Below are positions 1 through 11,229 of a stretch of DNA of 64,000 nucleotides, piece after piece. Under the pieces are notes generated by a model, which did no database searches, was not told the DNA's origin, and worked only from the letters and a program-made list of their open reading frames with translations. Both the position numbers and the translations under genes were made by a program. Source of the DNA: Amphibalanus amphitrite (Eukaryota; Arthropoda; Thecostraca; Balanomorpha; Balanidae); NCBI RefSeq assembly GCF_019059575.1, contig NW_024881967.1, positions 186,001 through 250,000 on the forward strand. Direction: 5' to 3'. How positions within the stretch are numbered: position 1 is the first letter of the stretch; every line of letters starts with the position of its first letter.

Positions 1-1477
1 TCGTGCAATTAAACCTCCAAAGGCTGTTTCCCCCAGCAGTGCTCACTCCCCGGTCAATGACGCGGCTTTATCGTCGTTTTTGCTCAATCTCCATCCCAGC
101 TAAGTGCTGTCTGATAAAAAAACTCCCCCACCCATCGTCGAACGCTTCCTGGCTGCTTCATGCCGCCAGCATCCCGGGTAGTGCCCGAGTTTTTGTGAGC
201 TGCGCGCATGTCTCGGGGCTTTTCACCTCGCCGTCTGGTGTTTTTACGTTATTTTTTCCTGGTTGTCGATGCAAGTTTTTGTCGACGGTTGAATGTCGGG
301 CGTTGTTTTTTGCAGGCTGGGTTCATGAACGGTCGTCCCTGGCTTCGGGGCAGGTCTCTGACCTCTAGCGGTCTCCAGGCACAATTTCTGGTCGTCTGGG
401 GCAGTAAGCCCGTGATCCGACGGCTCTAGGTCTAATGTATTGTGTTTCTGATGGTTTTGTGATAAATTGAACGTGATGTTGATGTATCTGTAATCTTGTA
501 TCAATACTGACCGGATTTTTTTTATGTGGCTGTGGAGCTACCTCACGCTGCTGCTATGGCCGTAAAGCGAAGCTGTCACGCTAAAATATGTTGTTTAATG
601 TTTCTCTTCAAACCTGTTTTGCATTGTGGAAGTGAATGTCTGACTTTCCAGCATGTGATGGGACCATCTCGATGCGTTATTCTTTTACGTTGCCGTGCTG
701 AACACATACTCAAACTTTTGCGTCTGTTCGTGATTCGTGATATCACCGGTAACGATCCTGAAGTTACAAACACTTGACCATCGATTTCGTGATCGGAACA
801 CGGAACACCAACTTCATACCAGTGTTCAATTGCACTCGCGTTGCCAGTTGTTTCTTAATTCCGGCAAACCGTGCGCTTCGTTGTTGCTTTCCATGTCTGT
901 TGTATGTTTGCCCTAGTCGCGTAGCTCCTCTGGTTACGACCGTTCAATGTAATTAGCCCTCTGCCCAGTGTCTCGTTTGTTGTTATCCCGGTTGCTACCC
1001 GGATTAATTTGTACGAGTGTTCAGCATGTAGCTAGTGTGCATGGGTTTGCGGTAGTTGTTACCGGTAAGGTGTCCACCATTGCCGCACACCCGTCCCGGC
1101 GCTGTTGTTCACATATCGGTGACAGCTGGTAGTTCGATAGGGTGACCCGAGTGTCGACCTCAGCACAAAATGAGGCGGATAGTGTGAGCCCCCTCCCCCC
1201 CCCCCCCCCCGGACGTCTGGAGGTGGGATCTGAACCGGTAGGGGTCAGGGTCACCAGTCTGATCACTGACCGATCTGAGACGTCTGGGGATCGGCGGTAT
1301 CGGTCGCGGGGTGTAACAACCCGATCCGCAGCGAGGTTATCGAAGGCCGGTGTCTATGTATAACCCCGGTGCTGACGGCTGGTTGTTGATGTCTGCCGGG
1401 TCGGGTGTGTGTTCCGTATTTAGGGGAAGGTTGGGTGTCCCAGAATGCTGACCGGACCCTATCCGTCTCCGTTGCAG
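1..1477 (+). other. aPKC intron (3' part)
   Basis: This stretch lies directly upstream of the terminal aPKC exon and ends in a splice acceptor (gttgcag at 1471-1477 after a pyrimidine-rich run). I searched it for the preceding aPKC exon, which should encode the kinase C-lobe and turn-motif region, and saw none, so it is read as intron. It contains a 16-base C run at 1195-1210. Nothing else in it is recognisable. Confidence 0.6.
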
Positions 1478-1565
1478 GAAAGTGATCGACAAGATCGACC
1501 AGAGCGAGTTCGAGGGGTTCGAGTACGTGAACCCGCTGCTCATGTCGATGGAGGACTGCGTCTAG
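1478..1565 (+). CDS. aPKC: atypical protein kinase C, last coding exon (partial gene)
   Basis: After the acceptor AG at 1477 the frame runs G|AAA GTG ATC GAC and encodes 28 complete residues before TAG at 1563-1565. The peptide contains [17 protein letters not shown] and ends EDCV. This is the extreme C-terminus of atypical PKC: the AGC-kinase hydrophobic motif F-E-G-F-E-Y, in which glutamate replaces the phosphorylated Ser/Thr of conventional and novel PKCs. That Glu and the NPLLM tail point to the iota/zeta/Drosophila aPKC class. The family is the Par-complex polarity kinase that works with Par-6 and Par-3 at the apical cortex. Only the tail is in this window; the catalytic domain lies upstream. 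The exon enters in phase 1, with one base carried over from the preceding exon. The match is short but very specific. Confidence 0.93.
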
Positions 1566-2403
1566 CGCCGTGCGCCGCGCGCGGACGGAGACGGGGTCGG
1601 CACCGGCGGGCGACACGACGACGGGGCCGGCGGGCCGGCGGCCTGCCACAAATCGGACGAGCGAGAATTGGACGGCGGCGGGCGGTGATCGGACGCCCCG
1701 GGCCGCCGCCGTCGGCCAGAGACGGCGCCCGGGCCGTTTTAGCCTTTTACACTGCGACGCGATTCCTTTAGACCCGTTGATTTTTACATGAAGTGCGCGC
1801 CCGGGCCGGGTGAGAAATCTGTTACGGATGGTGTTGGCGTGTTGGTATTGGCGTGTCGGTGCGAGCCGTGGCTCCGGCGCCGATCGTGTTATGCCAATGG
1901 ACGTGCAGCGTCGGCGGGTGCTCAGTAATGGTGCGAGAAATGGAGGTACCTCTCCCTGTTTCGTCACGATCAAATTGTCCGACTACGGCAGCTAATAGCG
2001 CACGCCGCTCCTGATCATTCCAATGTGTATAGTTAAGTTTGATTAAGTGAGGCTTTTCCGATTAGCTGCATTCCACTAACTGCGTAGGTGTTTGAGAAAT
2101 TGTCTCACTAAATTCCTCTATATTTATAATAGCGGCTCTTAGGCTAAAGCTTTTTTATCTAGGCTGGTTATAGTTGTCATGTGTGAATGCGCGAAATGGC
2201 ACTATTGTGCTGGGCTTTTTTGCCCACGTGTTTCTACTTAGTCCATACGCGCGCGGTCCGTCGCGGTGCGTGCCTGCGGCGGCGGCTGCGGGCGGGGGCA
2301 GCTGTGGCGCGCCCCGGCTGCGGTGCCGCTGTCTCAAATCGCTCCGGTCGGCAGACACTGGCGGCCGGCGCCGCGCGCTTCTCGGCGTCTGGGCAAGGTG
2401 ATC
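1566..2403 (+). other. probable aPKC 3' UTR
   Basis: This stretch follows the aPKC stop codon up to the first good AATAAA. It is GC-rich just after the stop and AT-rich around 2000-2160, with no coding signal I recognise. Its extent is inferred from the poly(A) signal only. Confidence 0.45.
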
Positions 2404-2409
2404 AATAAA
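2404..2409 (+). terminator. candidate poly(A) signal for aPKC
   Basis: AATAAA occurs about 840 bases after the aPKC stop codon and is followed by a T-rich stretch. It is the first canonical signal downstream on this strand. Whether it is used is unproven. Confidence 0.35.
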
Positions 2410-3835
2410 TCTTTTATGAATTTCCGCTGTCTCTCGGAGCCCGGGGTCGCGGCGGCAGATGGGTCTGACAGGTAATTCGGACTGACTGGGTTCGCGTACC
2501 TGCTCCTGACACGCCGCGCTGTGGAAGCTCGGACTGCTGCCCGTCCGACTGCTGAGTGTATTCAGTTGAACAGAGGCGCTGGGTGGCCGATAAAGTTCAC
2601 AGGGTGCCAGTGACATGTTTTCGACGGACATTTTGTCTATTATGAACAGGTACTTGCATCATTCTCATCTGTAAGCGACTGCCACCTCACTGGATTTCTC
2701 TGTAAACAGCTTGGACAAGGCTTCATAATATGCACTTTATTTTATGTTGTGTTGTGTCCCGGATCTTTGGATGTTGATGTGCTAACTTTTCGGAAAACCC
2801 TAGCGCTGTTTCAGATGGTTTCACACTTGCTGGAACTTTTGCACAAATTATGTATCTTTGAAATTATCGTTGTAGTTGAACGGCTGGCTATTATGCATTC
2901 ATTTCAGTTCGCGGTATGCTAGGCTTTTTGCAACACGGTTTATAGTTGGATGCCCTTGAAGAATGGTGCGTTTTCTCATCACCCGACACTTTGCTGCGAT
3001 TTTTTCAATGACGTCTCATCGGAGCAATGTCCAGCCCACGTTTTCATTTTATAGACACTGCCGCAGTGGCTTTACCTTGTTACTGATGCACCACCAGTCA
3101 TCACGCCCTAATGTGGATCCGCTTAGCGCAGTCGCCAATGATTTCCCGATAAGCGGCTAGCTGTGCGGCTCGTCCATCAAGCGTATCATGGGCGCTGAGC
3201 CTGGGCTGGCAGTGGCCAGCCTGATTTTGTTTGTCCTCTCATCATAATCCATCACGGTTTCGATGCTGCGCAAATCACACTCGACACGGAATCCATATGC
3301 CACACCAGAGCCGTGGCCTGCTGGGGATCACCTCTGCCAGAGCGTGGAGCCAAACGTGCCGGAAGAGCGCGACTGACGGCCGGGCCACAAAGCTGGTGTC
3401 TTTCGACGAAGCTCGCTGGGGGGGGGGGGGGTCCGCCGAGAGGTTGAGGGGGGGCACCGGGTCTGTCGTTCTCAGAAGTGTTGCTGACAGTTTCCTCACA
3501 CCACGGATCGAGCGGGATGTCTGAGTTTAATTTTGTTAATTTTATAATTACGGTAAAAAATGAACGTTTTCACCGGTCAAAGTATTTTTTTCTAGAAATA
3601 CCCACAAGTTGATGCCGGCTACCTACATATATATTATGTCAGGTCGGTTAAGGTCGATGCAGGAGGTCGCATTTTTTCGATTTTCGGCAGTTATCGATAT
3701 ATTTTAACGACCCATAGCTCGTGAGTGTGAATTGCGACCAAAAGCGATCAGCTTTTAATTAAGATCCGTACCTAAAGTGTAGGTCGTAGAAAACACCCTT
3801 GCGAGGGCTAAAAGTTCGCTTAACTCAGAAGAGAT
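2410..3835. other. gene-free intergenic stretch
   Basis: No conserved reading frame, RNA gene or terminal-repeat pair was seen here. The only notable item is a 14-base G run at 3418-3431. Confidence 0.5.
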
Positions 3836-4056
3836 GATCTTTTCCCATACCTGCTACATTGCATGATTAAATCGAGACATCCAGGCATTTTAATGGCACG
3901 TGCACTGTACCACACTTTTCAAGGTTTAATGCAGTGCTTTAATATTGCCAGCCGTGTGGTTCAAGGGGTGTGGTTAAACGCGTTGAACCACACGGCTGCT
4001 GACGTCACTATCAATTATAGTTGTGAGCATTTTGGCAGGTATGGGAAACACTTTCC
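3836..4056. mobile_element. short inverted-repeat element with a strong internal hairpin
   Basis: The ends share an inverted TTTCCCATACCTGC (about 3840-3854 against 4036-4050). Inside is a perfect 15-bp stem, AGCCGTGTGGTTCAA (3950-3964) pairing with 3983-3997 across an 18-base loop. The length of about 220 bp and this layout resemble a small MITE, but I could not find a clear target duplication, so the exact ends are uncertain. Confidence 0.4.
3950..3997. repeat. perfect 15-bp inverted repeat (hairpin)
   Basis: AGCCGTGTGGTTCAA at 3950-3964 is perfectly complementary to 3983-3997, with loop 3965-3982. It lies inside the small inverted-repeat element described above. Confidence 0.85.
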
Positions 4057-4192
4057 AGCCCTAAGGCCGGGAATTCAATAAATGTCACCTCGCTTTTTTA
4101 GCGAAAAGCACATCCCCGCCCCGGGCAGGAATATATTTTCCTTACTCAATAACAGTGATTTCATCTCAATTTATCTGAGTCCGGTGGCTTCC

Positions 4193-4205
4193 AATCCAAC
4201 TTTTG
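4193..4205. repeat. target-site duplication of the retroposon (left copy)
   Basis: AATCCAACTTTTG, repeated identically at 4532-4544. Confidence 0.85.
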
Positions 4206-4531
4206 TTTGTTTGTTTTTGTTTTGTTGGGTTAGGCCCTTTCGGTCTGACAAGACCATTTCAGAGCCGGAAGGATGATAGGAATTAGGGGGAGACATTGGT
4301 CTGGGCAGGCACCCTAGAGAGTCGCCGGGGCTGAGCCCGTCCAAATGGACAGGCCAACCAGCCCCCCAAGCACTCTCTGCACCCGGCTACGGGGTGCAGC
4401 TCCCTCGGGAGCAGCGGTGCCGCTCCAAGGGAGCAGCCCGCATGAGATAAAGTTGCCTGTCCAGCCCGGAGGGGGTTGCGGCGCTGGGGAGAAGGATTTC
4501 AGTATCCTGAGGATAGAAGCACGGAACGGTG
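4206..4531 (-). mobile_element. retroposon (SINE or LINE 3' fragment) with 13-bp target duplication
   Basis: A 13-bp direct repeat, AATCCAACTTTTG, flanks the insert at 4193-4205 and 4532-4544. Read on the minus strand, the 326-bp body ends in an A-rich tail built of CAAA/CAAAA units (4206-4225 on +). Just before it is a small hairpin, GGTCTTGTCAGACC. A long target duplication plus a 3' A-rich tail is the signature of target-primed retroposition. I see no tRNA A and B boxes at the 5' end, so it may be a 5'-truncated LINE or a SINE with a different head. The body encodes nothing recognisable. Confidence 0.8.
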
Positions 4532-4757
4532 AATCCAACTTTTGAACGGACCACTCTAAGAAGTGGGCTTGGGAATGACTTTCGAGTTCGTATTGAATAA
4601 TTTCCGGGCCTATCTGGGTACGACTGGGGGAAGCGGGCAACGACGAAAATTGGTTAATAAAGTATATTCCCGCCGTGCATAGGAATATGACAGAAATACA
4701 ACATACTCTTTCAGTTACGTAGACGATACGCTCGAAACGGGTTCCAATGGGGGACCC

Positions 4758-4777
4758 CCACACACACACACACGCAC
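4758..4777. repeat. CA microsatellite
   Basis: A run of CA dinucleotides with one CG interruption. A 14-base C run follows at 4876-4889. Confidence 0.85.
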
Positions 4778-5052
4778 ACCTGACCGACCTTCGCCGCCCC
4801 TCCCGGTGACTCCCGGAGTTCCCCTAGAAGGGTCGAACTCGTACTCGGGACCCCTCTTGGGTCCGACCCAGGCCTCCCCCCCCCCCCCCGCCCACTTCAG
4901 GTCACCGTCGAGACGCCAGCTCGTCTCCCGGCTGACCGGATCGAGGTATGACGTCAGCGCCGGCCGGTTTGACGTCACACCTGTCGTGACTGACGTCACG
5001 GATGGACACAAATGGTCTGACGGCCAGCATCTGCCGCGTGTTTTGGCCGCTG

Positions 5053-6220
5053 CACAGTGGCCCTTTTTCAGAATTAGCACGCATTAATTCCCACATTACC
5101 TGAAAGTGGTGCAAGACATCACCACGTGATCAAGGACGTATTCCCTGCCAATGCAAAGACAAGAAAAGAAACGAACTGCCCAAGGAGATTCGGCCCAACA
5201 GCGACAGGCCGCTCGGCCCAAGATTTGGCGCACGTTCGCACGGCTCGCCCGCCGGCCTAGGCCGCTCCGAACGCAAGTGTGGCGAGCCCGCCAGCCGACC
5301 GCGCTGCACTGACCGCCAGGACGCCTCAGGGCGTCACGTGACCGCATCTGCAGCTGTTGCCAGCCACCGTTAATCGGCCCCGGCCGGGCAGCAACTAAGG
5401 TCAGCGCGACGCGAACAATACAAACACATAGGCGCTTTTGACGTTAGATCTTAAGCCGACCACGGGACTTGTGCGGCTTGGACATCAAACGCGACAAGAA
5501 ATCGGACAGTTTTTCTTGAGCACAGCGTTATGCCTATATGACATTTCAATAAGCACATCTTATGGCAAAAGTCAAGCCACATTTAGGCGCCCACCAGGTG
5601 ACACCAGCTTCGAGCCAGGTCAATGAGCTTAGTCGTATCGAATAGGAGCCACAGCCGCTCGCGGACTGAACTGGCTCACGTTATTCACCGTAGAAGCAAA
5701 ATGGCGCAAAATGGCGCGATGCCCTTTGGTGGACATGGTCAGAAGAGATCGGCGATTCGAACGATGTATAATACGATATGTCCCAGAGTGTGTTACTTAA
5801 CATAAAGCTTCATATGTATGCCGCCATCTCCAGTTAATAATTGTCCTGTTATTGTGTCCACAATATTCGGCAAAAGTGGTCTATTTAAGTTTACACAATG
5901 AAAATTGTGGTTTCTAGGGCTTCTACGTAAACTCAGCTTCACAGCCATGCCACTAATTTTTAATATTTTCTCACCGAAAGCCTTACAAATTGATGTTCAT
6001 CTCGCCCTACTTTTTAGGGTCCGCCGGTGGTGTCCGCGCGCCTCTCGACAAACTTCGATTTTGCGGTCAGTTTTACCAAAGATAATTATTTTTTAGGAGG
6101 TAAAAATGGCACCATCGGATAGTTTGGAATGTTTTGCACACGATTAGACTGCTTGTTACTCAAAAGAAGAAAAAAATATTTTGAATTTATGCGTGCTAAT
6201 TCTGAAAAAGGGCCACTGTG
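5053..6220. mobile_element. Transib/RAG-like non-autonomous DNA transposon
   Basis: The ends are inverted repeats starting CACAGTGGCCCTTTTTCA and identical for about 33 bp (5053-5085 against 6188-6220). They are flanked by a perfect 5-bp GC-rich direct repeat CGCTG (5048-5052 and 6221-6225). Five-base GC-rich target duplications and termini opening with CAC(A/T)(A/G)TG are known of the Transib superfamily, from which RAG1 descends, and CACAGTG is the consensus RAG heptamer. The 1168-bp body has no transposase frame, so it is a non-autonomous copy. No clear nonamer was seen. The superfamily call rests on ends and duplication only. Confidence 0.75.
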
Positions 6221-6669
6221 CGCTGCAGAAGGCGGGTTTCAACGCCGCTGTGTGTCTTCGCGTACCTTCTTAGAGCCAGGGCTCCGCCACGGTGTTAGGA
6301 TTGGGCGGGCGACCCAAAAATACACATCGTGACATCCTAATGCATATAAAGCTGTGCGTAGACAAATGAGCAGAGCATCAGATATAATAGTGAGTGATCC
6401 TTTGGCGACAGCGATCAGAACCCGGTGTGGGCACTGAGAGACTGGCAAAGGCACGATCGAAGTCCTACATGGGCCCTAAAGCCGGCGTTGGGTTCTCTTA
6501 GGCCATCAGTATTTGTAGGTGAGCGGTGAGCCTTAGGGCCTGTTGGCCTTGGCCTGTTGTGAGGACATTGCTAACCTTTGAGATATCCTCACGTAGCAGC
6601 GTGTATGTACATACAGGACCCTTAGCGACCAACATGGGTCTGTGACCTATCCTAACCTGAAAATGGATA
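6221..6669. other. gene-free spacer
   Basis: Between two transposons. No conserved frame or RNA gene was recognised. Confidence 0.4.
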
Positions 6670-6699
6670 TTAACCCTCGCCGGCACAGGGTTAATATCC
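6665..6699. repeat. hairpin at the left end of the piggyBac-like element
   Basis: GGATATTAACCCT (6665-6677) and AGGGTTAATATCC (6687-6699) are perfect 13-bp inverted repeats around a 9-base loop. The hairpin straddles the TTAA target site and the first bases of the element. Confidence 0.85.
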
Positions 6700-7571
6700 C
6701 CTGTTGATGCAACCCCCCCCCCCCCCCCCTAAGGTTTTTCGCGAATAACTCGCGTAAAAAGCGGCCGATCGCGACGAAACTTTCAGTACCTTCGCATTGG
6801 TCAATTTTACACCTACCTACCCTGAAAATTTCATGACCCTGACCCCAATGACCTTTGACCTGTGACCTCTTTTATGTGACCATGTTTGGCCGAAATCGCG
6901 GTTCGGCGCATGTCGGCTCGCATTAGCCGCGCGTTTGCAAGCTTTTCGTGGTTTCAAACGTTCAAACATGTGATTTGATGTTGCTCCCATGCATTAGGGT
7001 GGGTGTCAAGGTCACCTGAAGGTCAGGTCAGGTCATTGACCTTTGGTGACCTCGGGTGACCTCGGTTCACTTTTTCGAGTTTTACATGTTTCTAGGCTAG
7101 TTTTTGGAGCTGAATTCGATTTTAGCAACCATTTGAACATTTACGAAGTAGTTTTGGTGCCTTCGTAACATGTTACGAAGCTGTCCGAGGCGGTTGACAC
7201 GTATTACGAATACCCGTCACAACCCCTACCGGTTGACCTGACCTGACCTGACCCGACCTGGTCTAAATGCTTAAAGACATCATCTATGATCAAAACTAAC
7301 ACGATATTCGTGATCAGCACCCCGGAAAACCAAATAGCAGCCACACTTTACGACTTTCTAACAGGTCCCGATTTTCCCGGTTTTCGGGTCATTGACCTGA
7401 CCTGGAAGGTCACCCGATGACCTAGGACCTTAAAATTGGGTATCATCGGCTTCCTCTCGTGACGGGCAACACGCTCGTTTTTTCCGCGAAGCTCTAGCTC
7501 GATCAGGGGCCAAACGCGAGGGGGGCCCCTTGTGCCGTCGAAGGACTCAAAATGGCCTGTGCCTGCGAGGG
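6674..7571. mobile_element. piggyBac-like MITE, family 1, intact copy
   Basis: The element is flanked on both sides by TTAA (6670-6673 and 7572-7575). It begins CCCTCGCCGGCACAGG and ends with the inverted match (15 of 16 bases). TTAA duplication with 5'-CCC ends is characteristic of piggyBac-type elements. It is 898 bp with no transposase frame. The interior is packed with AGGTCA/TGACCT half-sites, including TGACCTGACCTGACC near 7235. A 17-base C run lies at 6713-6729. Two other copies are at 8187-14115 (interrupted, inverted) and 24091-25084. Confidence 0.85.
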
Positions 7572-9839
7572 TTAATTAAAAGTCGGGTACCTGGTGGTTA
7601 TCTAATATCTTGTTCGGGACGCCGGTCGTGGATGTCCTGACCCGTATGAGCCCATTTATAGTTCCAAAATTACCATAGCAAAATTACCTCAGATGACCTG
7701 AGAACAGGACATGGTGAGGTTCCTCAGCCCAGCATACATAGTGGTTTGTCTCAGTGGACCATTTGAGGCTACTGGATGACCTCGCACGGAAACGGGGCTC
7801 GTTCGATTCGACTCTTTCAAGATATGGCACTGTAAAGGGGAGTTTTCATCTGACGCAGCTCTTGGGACCTGGGCCACTAGTGACACCTAACACGTGGTAG
7901 GCGGAGTTCGAAAGGGCGTAAAAATCATGAAGAAATCACTTTGTCATTTGCTAGGCAATGTCAAACTAGGTCAGGTCACCAGAGGTCATCAAAGGTCAAA
8001 ACTCAAATTTATCCTGTCTGAACAGCTTTCGACAAATTTCGTCGCATAACACGGGAACGAATCGCTACATCGCACAGTGGGGATTTTTCCGATCTAGCAC
8101 GTATTTATTCGTAGAGGGCAAACCATAGGTAGAATTGTAGCCAGATTGTGCACAGATGTTGGCTGGTGTGTCCTGGTGAGAATTTTACCTGTAAATGTGC
8201 ATAATCAACATAGTATAGGGGGTTCAATTGGACCCCCCGCTCAGCCGTTTGGCCCCTGATCAAGCTAGAGCTTCGCGGAAAAGTCAAGCGTGCTGCCTAT
8301 GACGAAATTAGGCCGAATATATCCAATTTCAAAGTCCAAGGTCATAAGCTGACTTTCCAAGTCAGTTTAATGACCCAACTAAAGTTGGGAAATCGAGACC
8401 TCTTGAAACTTCACAAAGTTAGGGTGTTACGGGGTATTTTGGGGTGCTGATCACGAATTTCATGTTAGTTTTGATCACAGACGATGTCTTTATGCATTTA
8501 GGCCAGGTCGGGTCAGGTCAGGTTAGATCAATTAGAAGGCGTCCTGCCGGCCATCCATAGAAGTGTCACCTACTACTGATAGCTTCGTAACATGGAACGA
8601 AGGCACTAGAACTACTTCGTAAATATTCAAATGGCTGCTAAAATCGAAATCAGCACCAAAAACTACCCTAGAAACAAGAAAAACTCGAAAAAGTGAACCA
8701 AGGTCATCAGTGGCGGATCCAGGGGAGGGCAAAATGGGCATTTGCCCTCCCCAAAGCCAAATCGTGTGGGCAAGACTATCTTTTTGCCCCTCCCAAAGCA
8801 TGTAGCGATGAGCAAATCTAATACGGCGTCGATGCCTATATGGACGAAAAGCAGGGCTTCTGTCCGTGACGGCCATTCCGAAGGAAGGAGCTGACCACTT
8901 GCTGCTGATATTTTGGGTCGATAATCGATATGCTGATATTAGATAAACCCCCTGAACTGAATGCATGCATAAGCATATCAGTGTTCTAAAATTGGATATT
9001 GGTTGGGTGTGCCGATGAAGAAAAAATCCTGGGATGCATAGACCACTGTATACAGAGGTCTATGTAGGATGAGGAAAAATAAAGTAAATGCCTGAAGTAT
9101 TTTTGCAAAATGGTGTAATGCCAATTTTTATGCCAACTGATAAACCAGGATTTCATGTCAGGATCTTGACAGGGTGTGGAACAAAATGATGTGGGTGCAT
9201 CAACTGTCAAGTGACATGTGAACTGGCTGTTGGGAATACATGAAACTCTTTTCAGAGATGAAGTTAAGTCGGTCATTCATATTTTAGGGATGACAATATT
9301 TTTCCCATTAGGTGTGATTTGCCACCAAAAAGTCTGAGAAATGGAACACTGAAGCATATGCAGTGTGGCCAATGGCCATGGTGTGGGGTAACACGGGGCA
9401 AGATGCCCAGTCGGGTAAGACGCCCACCACCCTATATTCGAAATTACCTAAGCAATCCACTCCACAGTTTTGTCATGTGTTGGGAGCCTCATTGCTGTGG
9501 AGCGTTCCGCGTAAAAAACGGCGACGTGCCTAGCCGCCACTTTATACCTATTTTTTGCATATGTTCTGAAAATGTCAGACCAAGGTCTCTCAAGGTCACG
9601 AAGTCTATAGCTGCACGTCAAGTGACATAACCTAAAAACATTTCCAATTTTTGCCATAGCTAAACCGAGTGACGGATCGCTTTGAAACTTTCAGCAGTTA
9701 ATAAGGGTAACAGTACCTATGTACAAAATGTTAGTCACATGATTTTTATATCGATGACCTAGGGCTAGGTCATTTTTGCGACCTCTCCACTATAAGTCAA
9801 TAAGAGAAAATTGAAAGGCACCTTTTTTGGGGGCAAACC

Positions 9840-10150
9840 TACTGTCCGGTAGCTCAGATGGTAAAGCAATGGACTCCCGGTAGTGAGAGCCTGGGTTTGA
9901 GTCGCTCCGGCGCTCGATATTTGAGACTCCTGACGGGGATGGTCTGAGGTTGGTGGGAGCAGCCGCAGCCAGTCAAAGTCAGGAGTGGGACAGGCCGTGT
10001 CCGGCTTTGAAGGGCACGTTAAACATTGGCATTGTTAAACGTTCAACTAAATTCTCCTGTCACCCGGAATTACGCGATCGGACGGTAGGGGTCGGGCTCT
10101 ACGCAACAAGCTCTGCTTAGCGTAGGCTCCGGCTCCCGTCAATCCGCCCT
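9840..10150 (+). mobile_element. tRNA-derived SINE
   Basis: The 5' head (9843-9915) looks like a tRNA: GTCCGGTAGCTCAGATGG contains the pol III A box, and GGGTTTGAGTCGC is close to the B box, spaced as in a tRNA. It is followed by a non-tRNA body containing CTTTGAAGGGCACGTTAAAC, a type of conserved central motif seen in several invertebrate SINEs. The anticodon arm is degenerate. The 3' limit and target duplication were not resolved, so the end coordinate is approximate. It interrupts the AGGTCA-rich element, whose homology resumes near 10160. Confidence 0.7.
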
Positions 10151-10539
10151 TTCAAACATTCGTGCTAAATTTATAAGAAACGTCACTCTTAACAATACCG
10201 AGTTACAACCTAAACAGCACACAGTGAACCGGAAAATTGCACCCGTGACCCCTCCTTATGTCCCTGAGCTCATCTCAGGTCACGAAAGATATGCAATAGT
10301 TTGCAGCAATTCGCTAATAACTTCTGCTGGAGGCATTCTAGAGCAATAGAAACACCTTAGATGTGTTCAGCTTTACGATACGGATCGACTGATATGCAAC
10401 ACGACCTTTTCCATGGTTGCATGACTTGACCAAATGTCCAAGATCAAATTATAACTCATTCGACGCGTCTTTGCGAGAGGAACACGATGCCGGTAAAAGT
10501 AAGATCGCACAAGTGTTCAATATTGTAAGACATGTTTAT

Positions 10540-10717
10540 AAAGTCTGATGGCCAAGAGTTGCGAACGAAAATTATAATTAAAATCTAAATCTTTTTGTAT
10601 TTCAGACGTTTCGACAACACTGTGCCATCGTCAGTAATTGATATAAAATATTTCCTAAAGTCACAAATCACATTTTAAAAATAACATCAGCATTAAGAAA
10701 TTACACATGGTAATGAC
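10540..10717 (-). repeat. Penelope-like terminal arm (inverted copy of 12961-13138)
   Basis: 178 bp nearly identical in reverse complement to 12961-13138 (GCGAAC against GTGAAC is the difference I saw). It acts as the left pseudo-LTR of the element. Confidence 0.9.
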
Positions 10718-11229
10718 ATGGATGAGATAATAATGGATTGGTGTCTTCGCAGTTTTTGGCGACATTGAGCTCAGGCCTGCCATCTAGCGGGAGAATAATC
10801 GTAAGTTAGGAGCAAGCCGGGTGAACGCCGCTGATTAGCATTGTGACACACGGGAGTGTGGTGTAGTAGCAGACTTGATGTGCAATTTTTCAAAAGGTTA
10901 TGTCTTAATATGTCAGCAAAAGCGAAGAAATTAATAAATTTATGTGCAGGGTCAGTAATAATATAAGCGGTTCCCTGTTATTTCCTCTTTAAATCGTGAA
11001 ACAGGGAGTTATTGGAGACTTCGCCAGCACGTGTCGTTTTCGCTATTTTTCACATGAGTCTTTACTTGGCCCAAATCAAACAAATTGTTCGATCAAAGAA
11101 CAAAACGAACTTAAGTACTAATCTATAAGTCTAATGAAAAAGTTAAACGGAATTCCTAACGTCATTGCCGCTCAATATGTCATTCAAGACGCTCTATGAA
11201 AAGGACCCAACCACTGCTGCGTAGTCGAT

